Shown one piece after another: positions 5,917-11,353 of a stretch of 11,353 nt of DNA; position 1 is the stretch's first letter; each line of letters starts with the position of its first letter. Both the position numbers and the translations under genes were made by a program. Source of the DNA: Acidimicrobiales bacterium (lineage in GTDB: Bacteria; Actinomycetota; Acidimicrobiia; Acidimicrobiales; Palsa-688); the NCBI GenBank assembly GCA_019241495.1, contig JAFAWZ010000172.1, positions 1 through 11,353 on the forward strand. The letters run 5' to 3'. A model generated the notes under the pieces. The model saw only the letters and a program-made list of their open reading frames with translations, was not told where the DNA came from and searched no databases.

Positions 5917-6774
5917 ATGACCTCCCTGGTCGAAGCCCTCGGGTACGATCCCGACGCTCGCCTGCTCATCGTGACCTGCGACGAGCTGGGCGCTTTCCAC
6001 GCCGCCAATGCGGGCGTCTACAGCGCCATCCGGGAAGGCATGGGCCGGTCAGCCGGGCTGGTGGTACCCGGGCCGTGGGCCCGTGAGGCCGCTGCCCGCT
6101 ACCGCGGGGAGGACGTCGGCGTGCATCTGACCCTCAACGCCGAGCATGACTTGTACCGCTGGGGGCCCATCACCTACTGCCCGTCCCTACTCGACGGCGA
6201 TGGCGGCTTCCCCCGCACCGTCGAGGACCTCTGGGACCATGCCGACACCGATGAGGTCCGTCGGGAATGCCGGGCCCAGATCGAGCGAGCGATCTACTGG
6301 GGCTTCGACATCAGTCACTTGAGCTGCCACTTGGGGGCACTCGAATCGCGCCCGGAGTTCTTCGACGTGGCGTTGGAGCTGGCCACCGAATTCCAGCTGC
6401 CGCTGCGCTTGCCCGAACGCCGCGACGAGGAACGACTGGGCTTCCCGGTGCGGGAGTTGAGTGCCCAAGAAGGGGTCATCTCACCTGACTACCTCATTCG
6501 GGCCAGAGGCGGACGGAGCACCCGGGCCGCGATCGACCAGCTGTTGTCCGATCTCAAACCGGGTGTGACCGAAGTGGTGCTCCGGCCCGCCATTGACACC
6601 GCCGAGGTGCGCGCCGTGGTTCCCGACTGGGCGGCCCGGGTCGCCGACCACGACCTGTCGATGACCTCCGACTCGCTGCGTGTCCTCACGGCCCGCCCCG
6701 GAGTCCATCTCGTCGGGTACCGGCTGCTGCGCGAGCTGCAGCGGGGCAAGCCTGGCCCCACCAGCCGGGCCTGA
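5917..6774 (+). CDS. ChbG/YdjC-family carbohydrate deacetylase (PF04794-type), variant metal-site motifs
   Basis: A 285-aa protein matching the ChbG/HpnK (YdjC) family, which removes acetyl groups from N-acetylated sugars using a divalent metal. The family's opening ADDFG motif appears as TCDELG (residues 20-25, with D22 and E23), followed by FHAANAGVYSAI. The second motif is intact: VGVHLTLNAEHDLYRWGP (67-84, His70). The third, usually HLDSHxH, reads HLSCHLG (134-140, His134 and His138). A later segment (TEVVLRPAID, near 220) and the C-terminal GYRLLRELQR fit the family. Deviations at the second acidic position and in the third motif mean activity cannot be assumed. There is no signal peptide, so it is cytoplasmic. 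The start ATG lacks a visible ribosome binding site, and the 97-bp gap after the thiolase shows no clear promoter, so co-transcription is possible. A possible terminator follows at 6808. Confidence 0.85.
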   Translation: MTSLVEALGYDPDARLLIVTCDELGAFHAANAGVYSAIREGMGRSAGLVVPGPWAREAAARYRGEDVGVHLTLNAEHDLYRWGPITYCPSLLDGDGGFPRTVEDLWDHADTDEVRRECRAQIERAIYWGFDISHLSCHLGALESRPEFFDVALELATEFQLPLRLPERRDEERLGFPVRELSAQEGVISPDYLIRARGGRSTRAAIDQLLSDLKPGVTEVVLRPAIDTAEVRAVVPDWAARVADHDLSMTSDSLRVLTARPGVHLVGYRLLRELQRGKPGPTSRA

Positions 6775-6807
6775 CCCCACTCGGCGCGGTCCGCCACCAC
6801 ATCTTTC

Positions 6808-6843
6808 CGGGTCCCGGGTGCCGACCCGTGGGTCGTCTCTCTT
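6808..6843 (+). terminator. Possible terminator after the ChbG-like gene
   Basis: A GC-rich stem, CGGGTC (6808-6813) with GACCCG (6823-6828), or alternatively CGACCC (6822-6827) with GGGTCG (6830-6835), is followed by a pyrimidine-rich TCTCTCTTT run. It lies 33 bp after the stop at 6774. The stems are short and mutually exclusive, so this is a moderate call. Confidence 0.45.
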
Positions 6844-6906
6844 TGTGACGCGTTATCCGCAAATAGCGCGGTCAACGCGTCACGAAGATTGGATCTGGTC
6901 ACAAAG
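6841..6906. repeat. 14-bp inverted repeat plus third arm upstream of the ada unit
   Basis: In the 269-bp gap 6775-7043, CTTTGTGACGCGTT (6841-6854) and AACGCGTCACGAAG (6874-6887) are inverted copies matching at 13 of 14 positions, with a 19-nt spacer. A further copy of the outer arm, GTCACAAAG (6898-6906), exactly complements CTTTGTGAC (6841-6849), so the left arm has two alternative partners. A TTGACA hexamer follows at 6913-6918, with no good -10 at standard spacing. The remainder (6919-7030) shows no gene. Operator or alternative-fold RNA are both possible. Confidence 0.65.
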
Positions 6907-7030
6907 CTCCGGTTGACATGGCATGAAAGGCACTAGGAAGCGGCTCGTAAGGCCACGACCAGGGTGCGACCCAGCTCCCTCCACCCACCCAGATGTCCGA
7001 AAACCGCTAGTCCAGGCTCGGATTAGGACC

Positions 7031-7036
7031 CATAGT
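7031..7036 (+). promoter_or_regulatory. -10-like box of the ada-alkA unit
   Basis: CATAGT ends 7 nt before the ATG at 7044. It departs from TANNNT only at the first base. It argues against the in-frame GTG at 7035, which would lie inside the box. Confidence 0.4.
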
Positions 7037-7043
7037 GGTTGGC

Positions 7044-8579
7044 ATGATGGACGACGAGCATTGCTACCGGGTCGCATCCAGCCGGGACGGCCGTTTCGAC
7101 GGCGCCTTCGTGACCGCCGTGCTGACCACCGGCATCTACTGCCGTCCGAGCTGCCCGGCCACCACCCCTAAGCCGCACAACGTGCGTTTCTACGCCACCC
7201 CGGCGGCCGCTCAGGATGCCGGGTTCCGAGCATGCAAGCGCTGCCGACCCGACGCCGCTCCGGGCTCCCCGGAGTGGGACGCTCGGGCTGATGTGGTAGC
7301 CCGGGCCGTCCGCCTCATCGGCGACGGTGTGGTCGAGCGCGAAGGCGTGAGCGGCCTGTCACGGCGGCTTGGGTACAGCGCCAGGCACCTGCACCGCCTG
7401 ATGCACGCCGAGCTGGGAACCGGCCCGCTCCGCCTGGCGCTGGCCCATCGGGTCCAGGGGGCGCGGGCCCTGCTCGAGAACACCGACCTGGCGGTCACCG
7501 ATGTGGCATGGGCAGCTGGCTTCGGGAGCATCCGCCAGTTCAACGACCGCATCCGTGAGGTGTACGCCCTCTCCCCCACAGAGATCCGCCGGCGATCGTC
7601 CCGTCCGGCCGCCAAACCGCTCCCGAGCGAAGATCCGAGAAGGCACCAGGAGAGCGCCCACGACGTTGTCCATGCCCGCCTCGCCTATCGCCCGCCCCTC
7701 GATCTCGACGGGCTGCTGTCCTTCCTCGGCCAGCGCGCCATTCCCGGCGTCGAGGCCTACGACGGCACGACCTACTCCCGGGTGCTGCGCCTGCCCCACG
7801 GGGCGGGAACCGTCGACATCCGAGCGAACAACACTGCCGACCACCGCACCGCCAGCCAGAGCACCGCCGACCGTCACCCCACCGTGGACTGTGCGTTCCA
7901 GCTCGACGACATCCGGGACTACGCCACCGCGGTGTCGCGCACCCGGCGGCTGCTGGACCTCGACGCCGACCCGCATGCGATCGGGGCGGCTTTCGCCGAC
8001 GATCCTTTTCTGGGCCGGCCTTCCCGGCTGGAACCCGGGCGCCGGGTGCCCGGCACCCCCGATCCCGAGGAGCTAGCCCTGCGGGCGGTCTTGGGTCAAC
8101 ATGTCTCGCTGCTCACAGCCCGGGCCCTGGCCGCTCGGCTCACCGAGCGCTGGGGCGAGCCTCTGCGATCGCCCCGACCCGGGCTCACCCACGCCTTCCC
8201 CACCGCTGCCGCTCTGGCGACCGCAGGCCTCGACGAGCTCCCCATGCCCCGGTCCCGTGCCCAGGCGCTACACCAACTGGCAGTGGAACTGACTACTAGA
8301 TCGCTCGGCCTCGACCAGGGCGCCGATCGGGACGAAATGGAGCGAGCCTTGCTCGCTATCTCCGGGATCGGGCCGTGGACCGCTGGCTACGTCCGCATGC
8401 GCGGCCTGGGGGATCCAGACGTGTTCCTGGCCACCGATCTCGGCGTCCGGCGCGCCCTCTCGGGAAGCGCCGCCAACCCCACCCAGTGGAAACCCTGGAG
8501 GAGCTATGCGGTGATGCACCTCTGGTCGCGAGAACCCGAGAACCAACCCCACTATCCGACAGAAAGGCAAGCCCGATGA
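7044..8579 (+). CDS. alkA: Ada-AlkA fusion: methyl-phosphotriester sensor / AraC activator / 3-methyladenine glycosylase
   Basis: A three-part alkylation-response protein, 511 aa. Residues about 1-70 are the Ada N-domain, with zinc cysteines C33, C37, C64 and C67 in the same spacing as C38, C42, C69 and C72 of E. coli Ada. C33 is thus the predicted acceptor that takes methyl groups from phosphotriesters and switches the protein to an activator. Residues about 82-184 form an AraC-type double HTH. From about 210 an AlkA N-domain (LAYRPPLDLDGLLSFLGQRAIPGVE) leads to an HhH-GPD glycosylase: GISGIGPWTAGYVRMRG near 440-455, catalytic Asp465 (ATDLGVRRAL), and WKPWRSYAVMHLW matching AlkA closely. The O6-methyltransferase domain of classical Ada is absent and is supplied by the next gene, which overlaps the stop by ATGA. 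ATG 7044 (or 7047) is preferred over GTG 7035 because of the upstream -10-like box. M. tuberculosis Rv1317c has the same architecture. Confidence 0.94.
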   Translation: MMDDEHCYRVASSRDGRFDGAFVTAVLTTGIYCRPSCPATTPKPHNVRFYATPAAAQDAGFRACKRCRPDAAPGSPEWDARADVVARAVRLIGDGVVEREGVSGLSRRLGYSARHLHRLMHAELGTGPLRLALAHRVQGARALLENTDLAVTDVAWAAGFGSIRQFNDRIREVYALSPTEIRRRSSRPAAKPLPSEDPRRHQESAHDVVHARLAYRPPLDLDGLLSFLGQRAIPGVEAYDGTTYSRVLRLPHGAGTVDIRANNTADHRTASQSTADRHPTVDCAFQLDDIRDYATAVSRTRRLLDLDADPHAIGAAFADDPFLGRPSRLEPGRRVPGTPDPEELALRAVLGQHVSLLTARALAARLTERWGEPLRSPRPGLTHAFPTAAALATAGLDELPMPRSRAQALHQLAVELTTRSLGLDQGADRDEMERALLAISGIGPWTAGYVRMRGLGDPDVFLATDLGVRRALSGSAANPTQWKPWRSYAVMHLWSREPENQPHYPTERQAR

Positions 8580-9130
8580 CCACCCGCCAAGTCGAGATCA
8601 CCACAAGCCCTACCCCGGCGACACCCGCGTACTGGACCGAGATCGTCCTCGACTTCAACGGCCACCAGATGCCCGTCGTGGTCGGCTGCGATGCACGCGA
8701 CCGCGAAACCACCGTCGTCGGCCTCCGCTTTGGTCGGGCCGACGACCATCCCCATTGGCTGGCCGGGGCCCGCCGCGACGACGAACTGCTTCGCCCGGCG
8801 ATCGAACAACTCCATGCCTACGCGGCCGGCACCCTCACCTCCTTCGCCCTCCCCCTCCACCTGAGCGGCACTCCCTTCCAGGTCGCGGTGTGGTCGGCCC
8901 TCCTGGAGATCCCGTACGGGATCACTTCGACCTACGGCCGCGTCGCCGAGGCGGTCGGCCGCCCCCCGTCGGCCAGCCGGGCCGTCGGGTCTGCGGTGGG
9001 GTCGAACCCCATCGGGATCATGGTCCCCTGCCATCGGGTGATCGGGGCCAACGGGTCGCTCACGGGGTTCGGCGGCGGCTTGGACAACAAGGTCGCCCTA
9101 CTCACCAGAGAGGGAGTCGGCGCCCTGTAG
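8576..9130 (+). CDS. ogt: Methylated-DNA--[protein]-cysteine S-methyltransferase
   Basis: A suicide repair protein of 184 aa that transfers alkyl groups from O6-alkylguanine to its own cysteine. The active-site motif PCHRV places the acceptor at Cys152. The helix-turn-helix segment PYGITSTYGRVAEAVGRPPSASRAVGSAVGSNP (about 113-145) holds the nucleotide-flipping Tyr120, the arginine finger Arg135 and Asn144. TGFGGGLDNKVALLTREG closes the family-typical C-terminus. The N-terminal domain (1-95) is the usual diverged beta-sheet region. The ATG overlaps the ada-alkA stop (ATGA), and an AGAAAGG ribosome binding site lies at 8561-8567 inside the upstream gene, so translation is coupled and expression should follow the adaptive response. 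This pairing parallels Rv1317c/Rv1316c of M. tuberculosis. The gene converges with the SCP2-domain gene, and its stop codon lies inside a shared hairpin. Confidence 0.95.
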   Translation: MTTRQVEITTSPTPATPAYWTEIVLDFNGHQMPVVVGCDARDRETTVVGLRFGRADDHPHWLAGARRDDELLRPAIEQLHAYAAGTLTSFALPLHLSGTPFQVAVWSALLEIPYGITSTYGRVAEAVGRPPSASRAVGSAVGSNPIGIMVPCHRVIGANGSLTGFGGGLDNKVALLTREGVGAL

Positions 9131-9146
9131 CGATCTCGCTACAGGG
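9123..9146. terminator. Bidirectional hairpin terminator spanning both stop codons
   Basis: A perfect inverted repeat, CCCTGTAGCGA (9123-9133) and TCGCTACAGGG (9136-9146), folds as a 10-bp stem with an ATCT tetraloop on both strands. It contains the ogt stop TAG (9128-9130) and, on the minus strand, the SCP2-gene stop TAG (9139-9141), so both convergent genes end within it. There is no U-tract, which is common for high-GC actinobacteria. Confidence 0.75.
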
Positions 9147-9531
9147 GAACGGGGGCCACTCCGGCGACCCGGTCGCGCCATACCGAGAACTCGCCGGCTG
9201 TGGTGGACTCGAGGAAGGCCAGGAGAAGGGCCCCGTCACCGGTGGCCTTCAACCGGCCCCGCATGAATGCCACGCTCGGCTCGACCCGCCCCGACAACAC
9301 ATCGGCCGCGTCCGCACGTGCCAAGCTCAACTGCAGGGCGGCCTCGGGCGCGGCACCGGGCCCCCCCGATGTCGCCTTGCCGCCCTCGTAGCTCCAGTGC
9401 ACCGACACCTCCCGGCGGGGGGCGACCACGAACGCCAGTCCCACCGATCCTTCCGCGTCACCGGCGGGGGGCAGCAGATCGAAGAGCGTGCCAACCTCCT
9501 CGGCCCACTCCGGGCTGAGCCAGTCAGGCAT
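9139..9531 (-). CDS. SCP2 sterol-transfer-domain protein
   Basis: A 130-aa protein consistent with a stand-alone SCP2 (sterol carrier protein 2-like) domain, a cavity-forming fold that binds lipids or acyl-CoA. The order of elements fits: an N-terminal WLSPEWAEEVGTLFDLLP helix, the strands VGLAFVVAPRREVSVHWSYEGGKAT, a LQLSLARADAADVLSGRVEPSVAFMRGRLKATGDGALLLAFLE segment typical of the lipid-binding core, and a short C-terminal helix. No cysteines or transmembrane segments are present, so it is cytoplasmic. The ATG at 9531 overlaps the mca stop by 8 bp, so translation is coupled and this is the last gene of the pcd-mca-SCP2 unit; an in-frame TTG at 9552 is less likely. The ligand is unknown. 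A hydrophobic mycothiol-conjugate or acyl-group binder would suit the context, but this is inference. Confidence 0.85.
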   Translation of the reverse strand: MPDWLSPEWAEEVGTLFDLLPPAGDAEGSVGLAFVVAPRREVSVHWSYEGGKATSGGPGAAPEAALQLSLARADAADVLSGRVEPSVAFMRGRLKATGDGALLLAFLESTTAGEFSVWRDRVAGVAPVPL

Positions 9532-10438
9532 CGGACCGTGATCCGGCGGCAACCGTCCCGATGCCGGCGAAGAGGTCCGTGTAGGTGTCCATACGACCGC
9601 CGATATCGGTCAGGTCGCGGCCCACGTCGTACTCCTCGTAGGGGTACAGGTCGTCCGCCACCTCAGGAGGCAGACCGAACCAGTGGCGCGAGGTCGGGTC
9701 CACCTGAGTGGCGTGAGCCAGCAGACCTTCCCGCAGCACCGACCCGTAACCGTGGATGTCGATGACGATCCGGGACCGTTCCAGCTGGGGGTGGTCCTGC
9801 TCGTTCTCCTCTGCCGAGATCAGCCGGGCCAGGCGCTCGTCGGTGAAGGGCGACTCGAGACGGAGCTCGAGGAACTTGTCGTGCATGGCGCGCATCCGCT
9901 TGACCGACCACCTCACGTAGCAGAGACGAAGGGGTTGCCAAACCGGACCGGCGTCGGGATAGAGGTCGGGGTCCCCGGCCGCGTCGAAGGCGATCTCTGA
10001 GATCTCGTTGACCCGGAGGTGGTCCGGATGGGGGTAGCCGCTCTGATCCGGCGGGTAGGTGATGATGACCTGGGGCTTCTCCCGCCTGATCACCCTGACC
10101 AGCCGCTCTACCGCCTCGTCGAGGGGCGCGGCGGCGAAGCTGCGGGGGTCCGAGTTCGCTTCCTGGCCCGCCATCCCCGAGTCCCGGTAGCCGAGCAGGA
10201 CGACCTCGTCATAGCCGATGATCCGAGCCGCCTCGTCCAGCTCGGCGCGCCGCACCTCCGCGAGCCGCTCCCGGACCTCGGGCCGGTCCATGGCCGGGTT
10301 GAGGATGTCCCCCTCCTCGCCGCCCGTGCAGGTGACGAGGACGCTCCGTACCCCGGCGGAGTGATAGCGGGCGACCGTCCCGGCGCCCTTCGACGCCTCG
10401 TCGTCGGGGTGGGCATGAACCGTCATCAGGCACAGCAT
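9524..10438 (-). CDS. mca: Mycothiol S-conjugate amidase
   Basis: A zinc-dependent amidase, 304 aa, that cleaves mycothiol S-conjugates of electrophiles to release a mercapturic acid and GlcN-Ins. It opens with LCLMTVHAHPDDEASKGAGTVARY, aligning with the start of M. tuberculosis Mca; His10 and Asp13 of AHPDDE and His140 of GYPHPDH are the expected zinc ligands. TGGEEGDILNPAMD (about 38-51), HATQVDP and the late ...DLFAGI segment also match Mca rather than MshB, the related deacetylase of mycothiol biosynthesis. ATG 10438 was chosen because it places the first strand as in known Mca; TTG 10444 and ATG 10426 are alternatives. It follows the pterin dehydratase gene by 53 bp and overlaps the SCP2 gene by 8 bp. 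Its presence implies the organism makes mycothiol. Confusion with MshB is the main alternative and is unlikely. Confidence 0.93.
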   Translation of the reverse strand: MLCLMTVHAHPDDEASKGAGTVARYHSAGVRSVLVTCTGGEEGDILNPAMDRPEVRERLAEVRRAELDEAARIIGYDEVVLLGYRDSGMAGQEANSDPRSFAAAPLDEAVERLVRVIRREKPQVIITYPPDQSGYPHPDHLRVNEISEIAFDAAGDPDLYPDAGPVWQPLRLCYVRWSVKRMRAMHDKFLELRLESPFTDERLARLISAEENEQDHPQLERSRIVIDIHGYGSVLREGLLAHATQVDPTSRHWFGLPPEVADDLYPYEEYDVGRDLTDIGGRMDTYTDLFAGIGTVAAGSRSDA

Positions 10439-10491
10439 CCCCAAAGACTACGGGGAAAAAGGAAATCGCGGCGCGCCAAACGGCCCTCCTG

Positions 10492-10776
10492 TCAGCTCCC
10501 CAGCGCGTCTACGGCCCGGGCCAGCTCGAAGTCGAGAGCCGTCAAACCACCCGAGCTGTGAGTGCTGAGCCGGAGCCCAACCGTGTTCCACGAGATGCTG
10601 ATATCGGGGTGGTGAGCGCGGGCTTCAGCCAGGTCGGCGACCCGGTTGACGAAGACCATCGCCTCCTTGAAGTCACGACGGACGACCTTCTTCACGATCT
10701 CGTCGCCCTCCCGCTCCCAAGCCACGTCCCGGAGCTCGGCCCCGATCGCCTCTTCGCTCAGTCGTTGCGCTGCCAC
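10492..10776 (-). CDS. 4a-hydroxytetrahydrobiopterin dehydratase (PCD/DCoH family)
   Basis: A small pterin-4a-carbinolamine dehydratase-like protein of 94 aa that would dehydrate 4a-hydroxytetrahydropterin during pterin recycling. The signature EARAHHPDISISWNTVGLRLSTHSSGGLTALDFELA is present, with catalytic-site His55, His56, Pro57 and His73. The N-terminal WEREGDEIVKKVVRRDFKEAMVFVNRVADLAE has the usual strand-then-helix pattern. It starts at GTG 10776; longer versions would overlap the divergent ATPase gene. The minus-strand TATAGG (10792-10797) could be a -10, giving a short leader of about 10 nt. It leads the mca-SCP2 unit, 53 bp upstream of mca. No pterin-dependent hydroxylase is in the window; many bacteria carry PCD without one, where a molybdopterin-linked or structural role has been proposed. 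The family call is firm; the role is open. Confidence 0.93.
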   Translation of the reverse strand: MAAQRLSEEAIGAELRDVAWEREGDEIVKKVVRRDFKEAMVFVNRVADLAEARAHHPDISISWNTVGLRLSTHSSGGLTALDFELARAVDALGS

Positions 10777-10791
10777 ACCCGACTTTCTACA

Positions 10792-10797
10792 CCTATA
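10792..10797 (-). promoter_or_regulatory. -10-like box of the PCD-mca-SCP2 unit
   Basis: Minus-strand TATAGG lies 15 nt before the GTG at 10776 in the 78-bp divergent gap 10777-10854. No clear -35 is present. Unlike the other promoters here, this leaves a short leader. Confidence 0.35.
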
Positions 10798-10854
10798 GGA
10801 TCGGCTCTGGCTTCCCCCGCCGCCATCCCAGATTCGGACCGGTGCAGGAAAGCC

Positions 10855-11353
10855 ATGAACGAAGATCTCGAGGCACTCCGCCGGTACCTGGCGAGCTGCG
10901 GCGGGCGGCTGTACGTCGGGCAGGGCCCCGCCGGCGTCGCCCTGGCAGATCCCCAGCATTCAGCGCTGGTTCTCGGTCCGCCCCGGTCGGGCAAGACGAC
11001 CAGCCTGGCCATCCCGAACGTCCTGTGCGCCCCGGGTCCGGCGGTGGTCACCTCCACCAAGCCCGACATACTCGCCGCGACCCTCGAGGGCCGGCGCCAG
11101 CTCGGCGAGTGCTGGCTGCTCGACCCCGCAGGCGCTCTGCGCGAACCCGCCGGCGTGCGCCGGATCCGCTGGTCGCCGGTGGCCTCGGCGAGGACGTGGG
11201 ACGAGTCACTGGTCGTCGCCCGGAGCATGGCGGGCGCGGCCCGGCCGGCCAGCCGTCGAGGCGAGACGGCCCACTGGACCGAGCGGGCCGAGGCCCTTCT
11301 CGCCCCCCTGCTCCACGCCGCCCATCTGGAGGGCTCCAGCATCGAGCAGGTGG
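10855..11353 (+). CDS. VirD4/TraG-like type IV coupling ATPase, 5' part (runs off window)
   Basis: The first 166 residues of a protein resembling type IV secretion coupling proteins (TraM-recognition/TraG family). These hexameric ATPases bring DNA or protein substrates to a secretion channel. The Walker A motif is GPPRSGKTTS (41-50), followed by IPNVLCAPGPAVVTSTKPDILAATLEGRRQLGECWLLDPAG (53-93), a block typical of actinobacterial TraG-like proteins. RIRWSPVASARTWDESLVVARSMA continues the family pattern. There is no N-terminal membrane segment before Walker A, unlike classical VirD4, so a soluble form or a separate membrane partner is implied. The ATG at 10855 has an AGGAAAG ribosome binding site at 10846-10852. 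The gene is divergent from the PCD gene across 78 bp. GC content and codon use look like the neighbours, giving no sign of recent transfer. Walker B and the C-terminal domain lie outside the window. Confidence 0.85.
   Translation, partial: MNEDLEALRRYLASCGGRLYVGQGPAGVALADPQHSALVLGPPRSGKTTSLAIPNVLCAPGPAVVTSTKPDILAATLEGRRQLGECWLLDPAGALREPAGVRRIRWSPVASARTWDESLVVARSMAGAARPASRRGETAHWTERAEALLAPLLHAAHLEGSSIEQV

Noticed and set aside
6489..6902. 137-aa minus-strand frame starting inside the 6841-6906 inverted repeat region
   Set aside because: Mostly antisense to the ChbG-like gene, with no recognisable domain. The N-terminal portion coincides with the repeat arms.
9123..9146. Palindrome considered as a recombination or attachment site
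   Set aside because: Its position exactly over two convergent stop codons and its hairpin-forming form are better explained by termination; there is no integrase or duplicate copy nearby.
10758..11342. 194-aa minus-strand frame opposite the VirD4-like gene
   Set aside because: The plus strand encodes a clear Walker A ATPase with a ribosome binding site; the minus product is Ala/Arg/Ser-rich without a domain.

Overview
The window is GC-rich, densely packed bacterial DNA with short intergenic gaps on both strands. Gene content points to an actinobacterium. There is a mycothiol S-conjugate amidase (mycothiol is largely confined to Actinobacteria), an F420-type luciferase-like oxidoreductase, a FadA5-like thiolase, a RecB-like Fe-S nuclease resembling Rv2119, and an Ada-AlkA fusion coupled to Ogt as in mycobacteria. 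A deep-branching, environmental (Acidimicrobiia-like) lineage would fit, but that placement is inference.

Layout. 1-2443 (+): a compact cluster encoding a RecB-family PD-(D/E)XK nuclease, a PAP2 phosphatase, a cytoplasmic single-cysteine DsbA-like protein and an 86-aa uncharacterised protein. 2507-4540 (-): a PadR regulator with a His/Gly-rich N-terminal arm and an operator-like upstream region, a 247-bp gap containing an orphan inverted repeat, an LLM-class oxidoreductase, and a 49-aa uncharacterised protein. 4644-6774 (+): a thiolase with a complete Cys-His-Cys active site and a ChbG/YdjC-type deacetylase with altered motif residues. 6775-7043: a 269-bp gap with a possible terminator and a long inverted repeat. 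7044-9130 (+): Ada-AlkA and Ogt, overlapping by ATGA, together an alkylation-damage sensing and repair unit. 9139-10776 (-): pterin dehydratase, Mca and an SCP2-domain protein, transcribed in that order. The convergent ogt and SCP2 genes share a symmetric hairpin that contains both stop codons. 10855-end (+): the 5' part of a VirD4/TraG-like ATPase gene that runs off the window.

The clearest cross-gene signal is at transcription starts. Five genes that head transcription units have a -10-like hexamer ending only 6-7 nt before the ATG, which suggests leaderless mRNAs. No CRISPR array, tRNA, rRNA, insertion sequence or obvious island boundary was seen. Most of the region looks like ordinary actinobacterial chromosome. 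The less explained items are the two small proteins, the intergenic inverted repeats, the PadR operator region, the deacetylase motif changes and the VirD4-like ATPase at the right edge.
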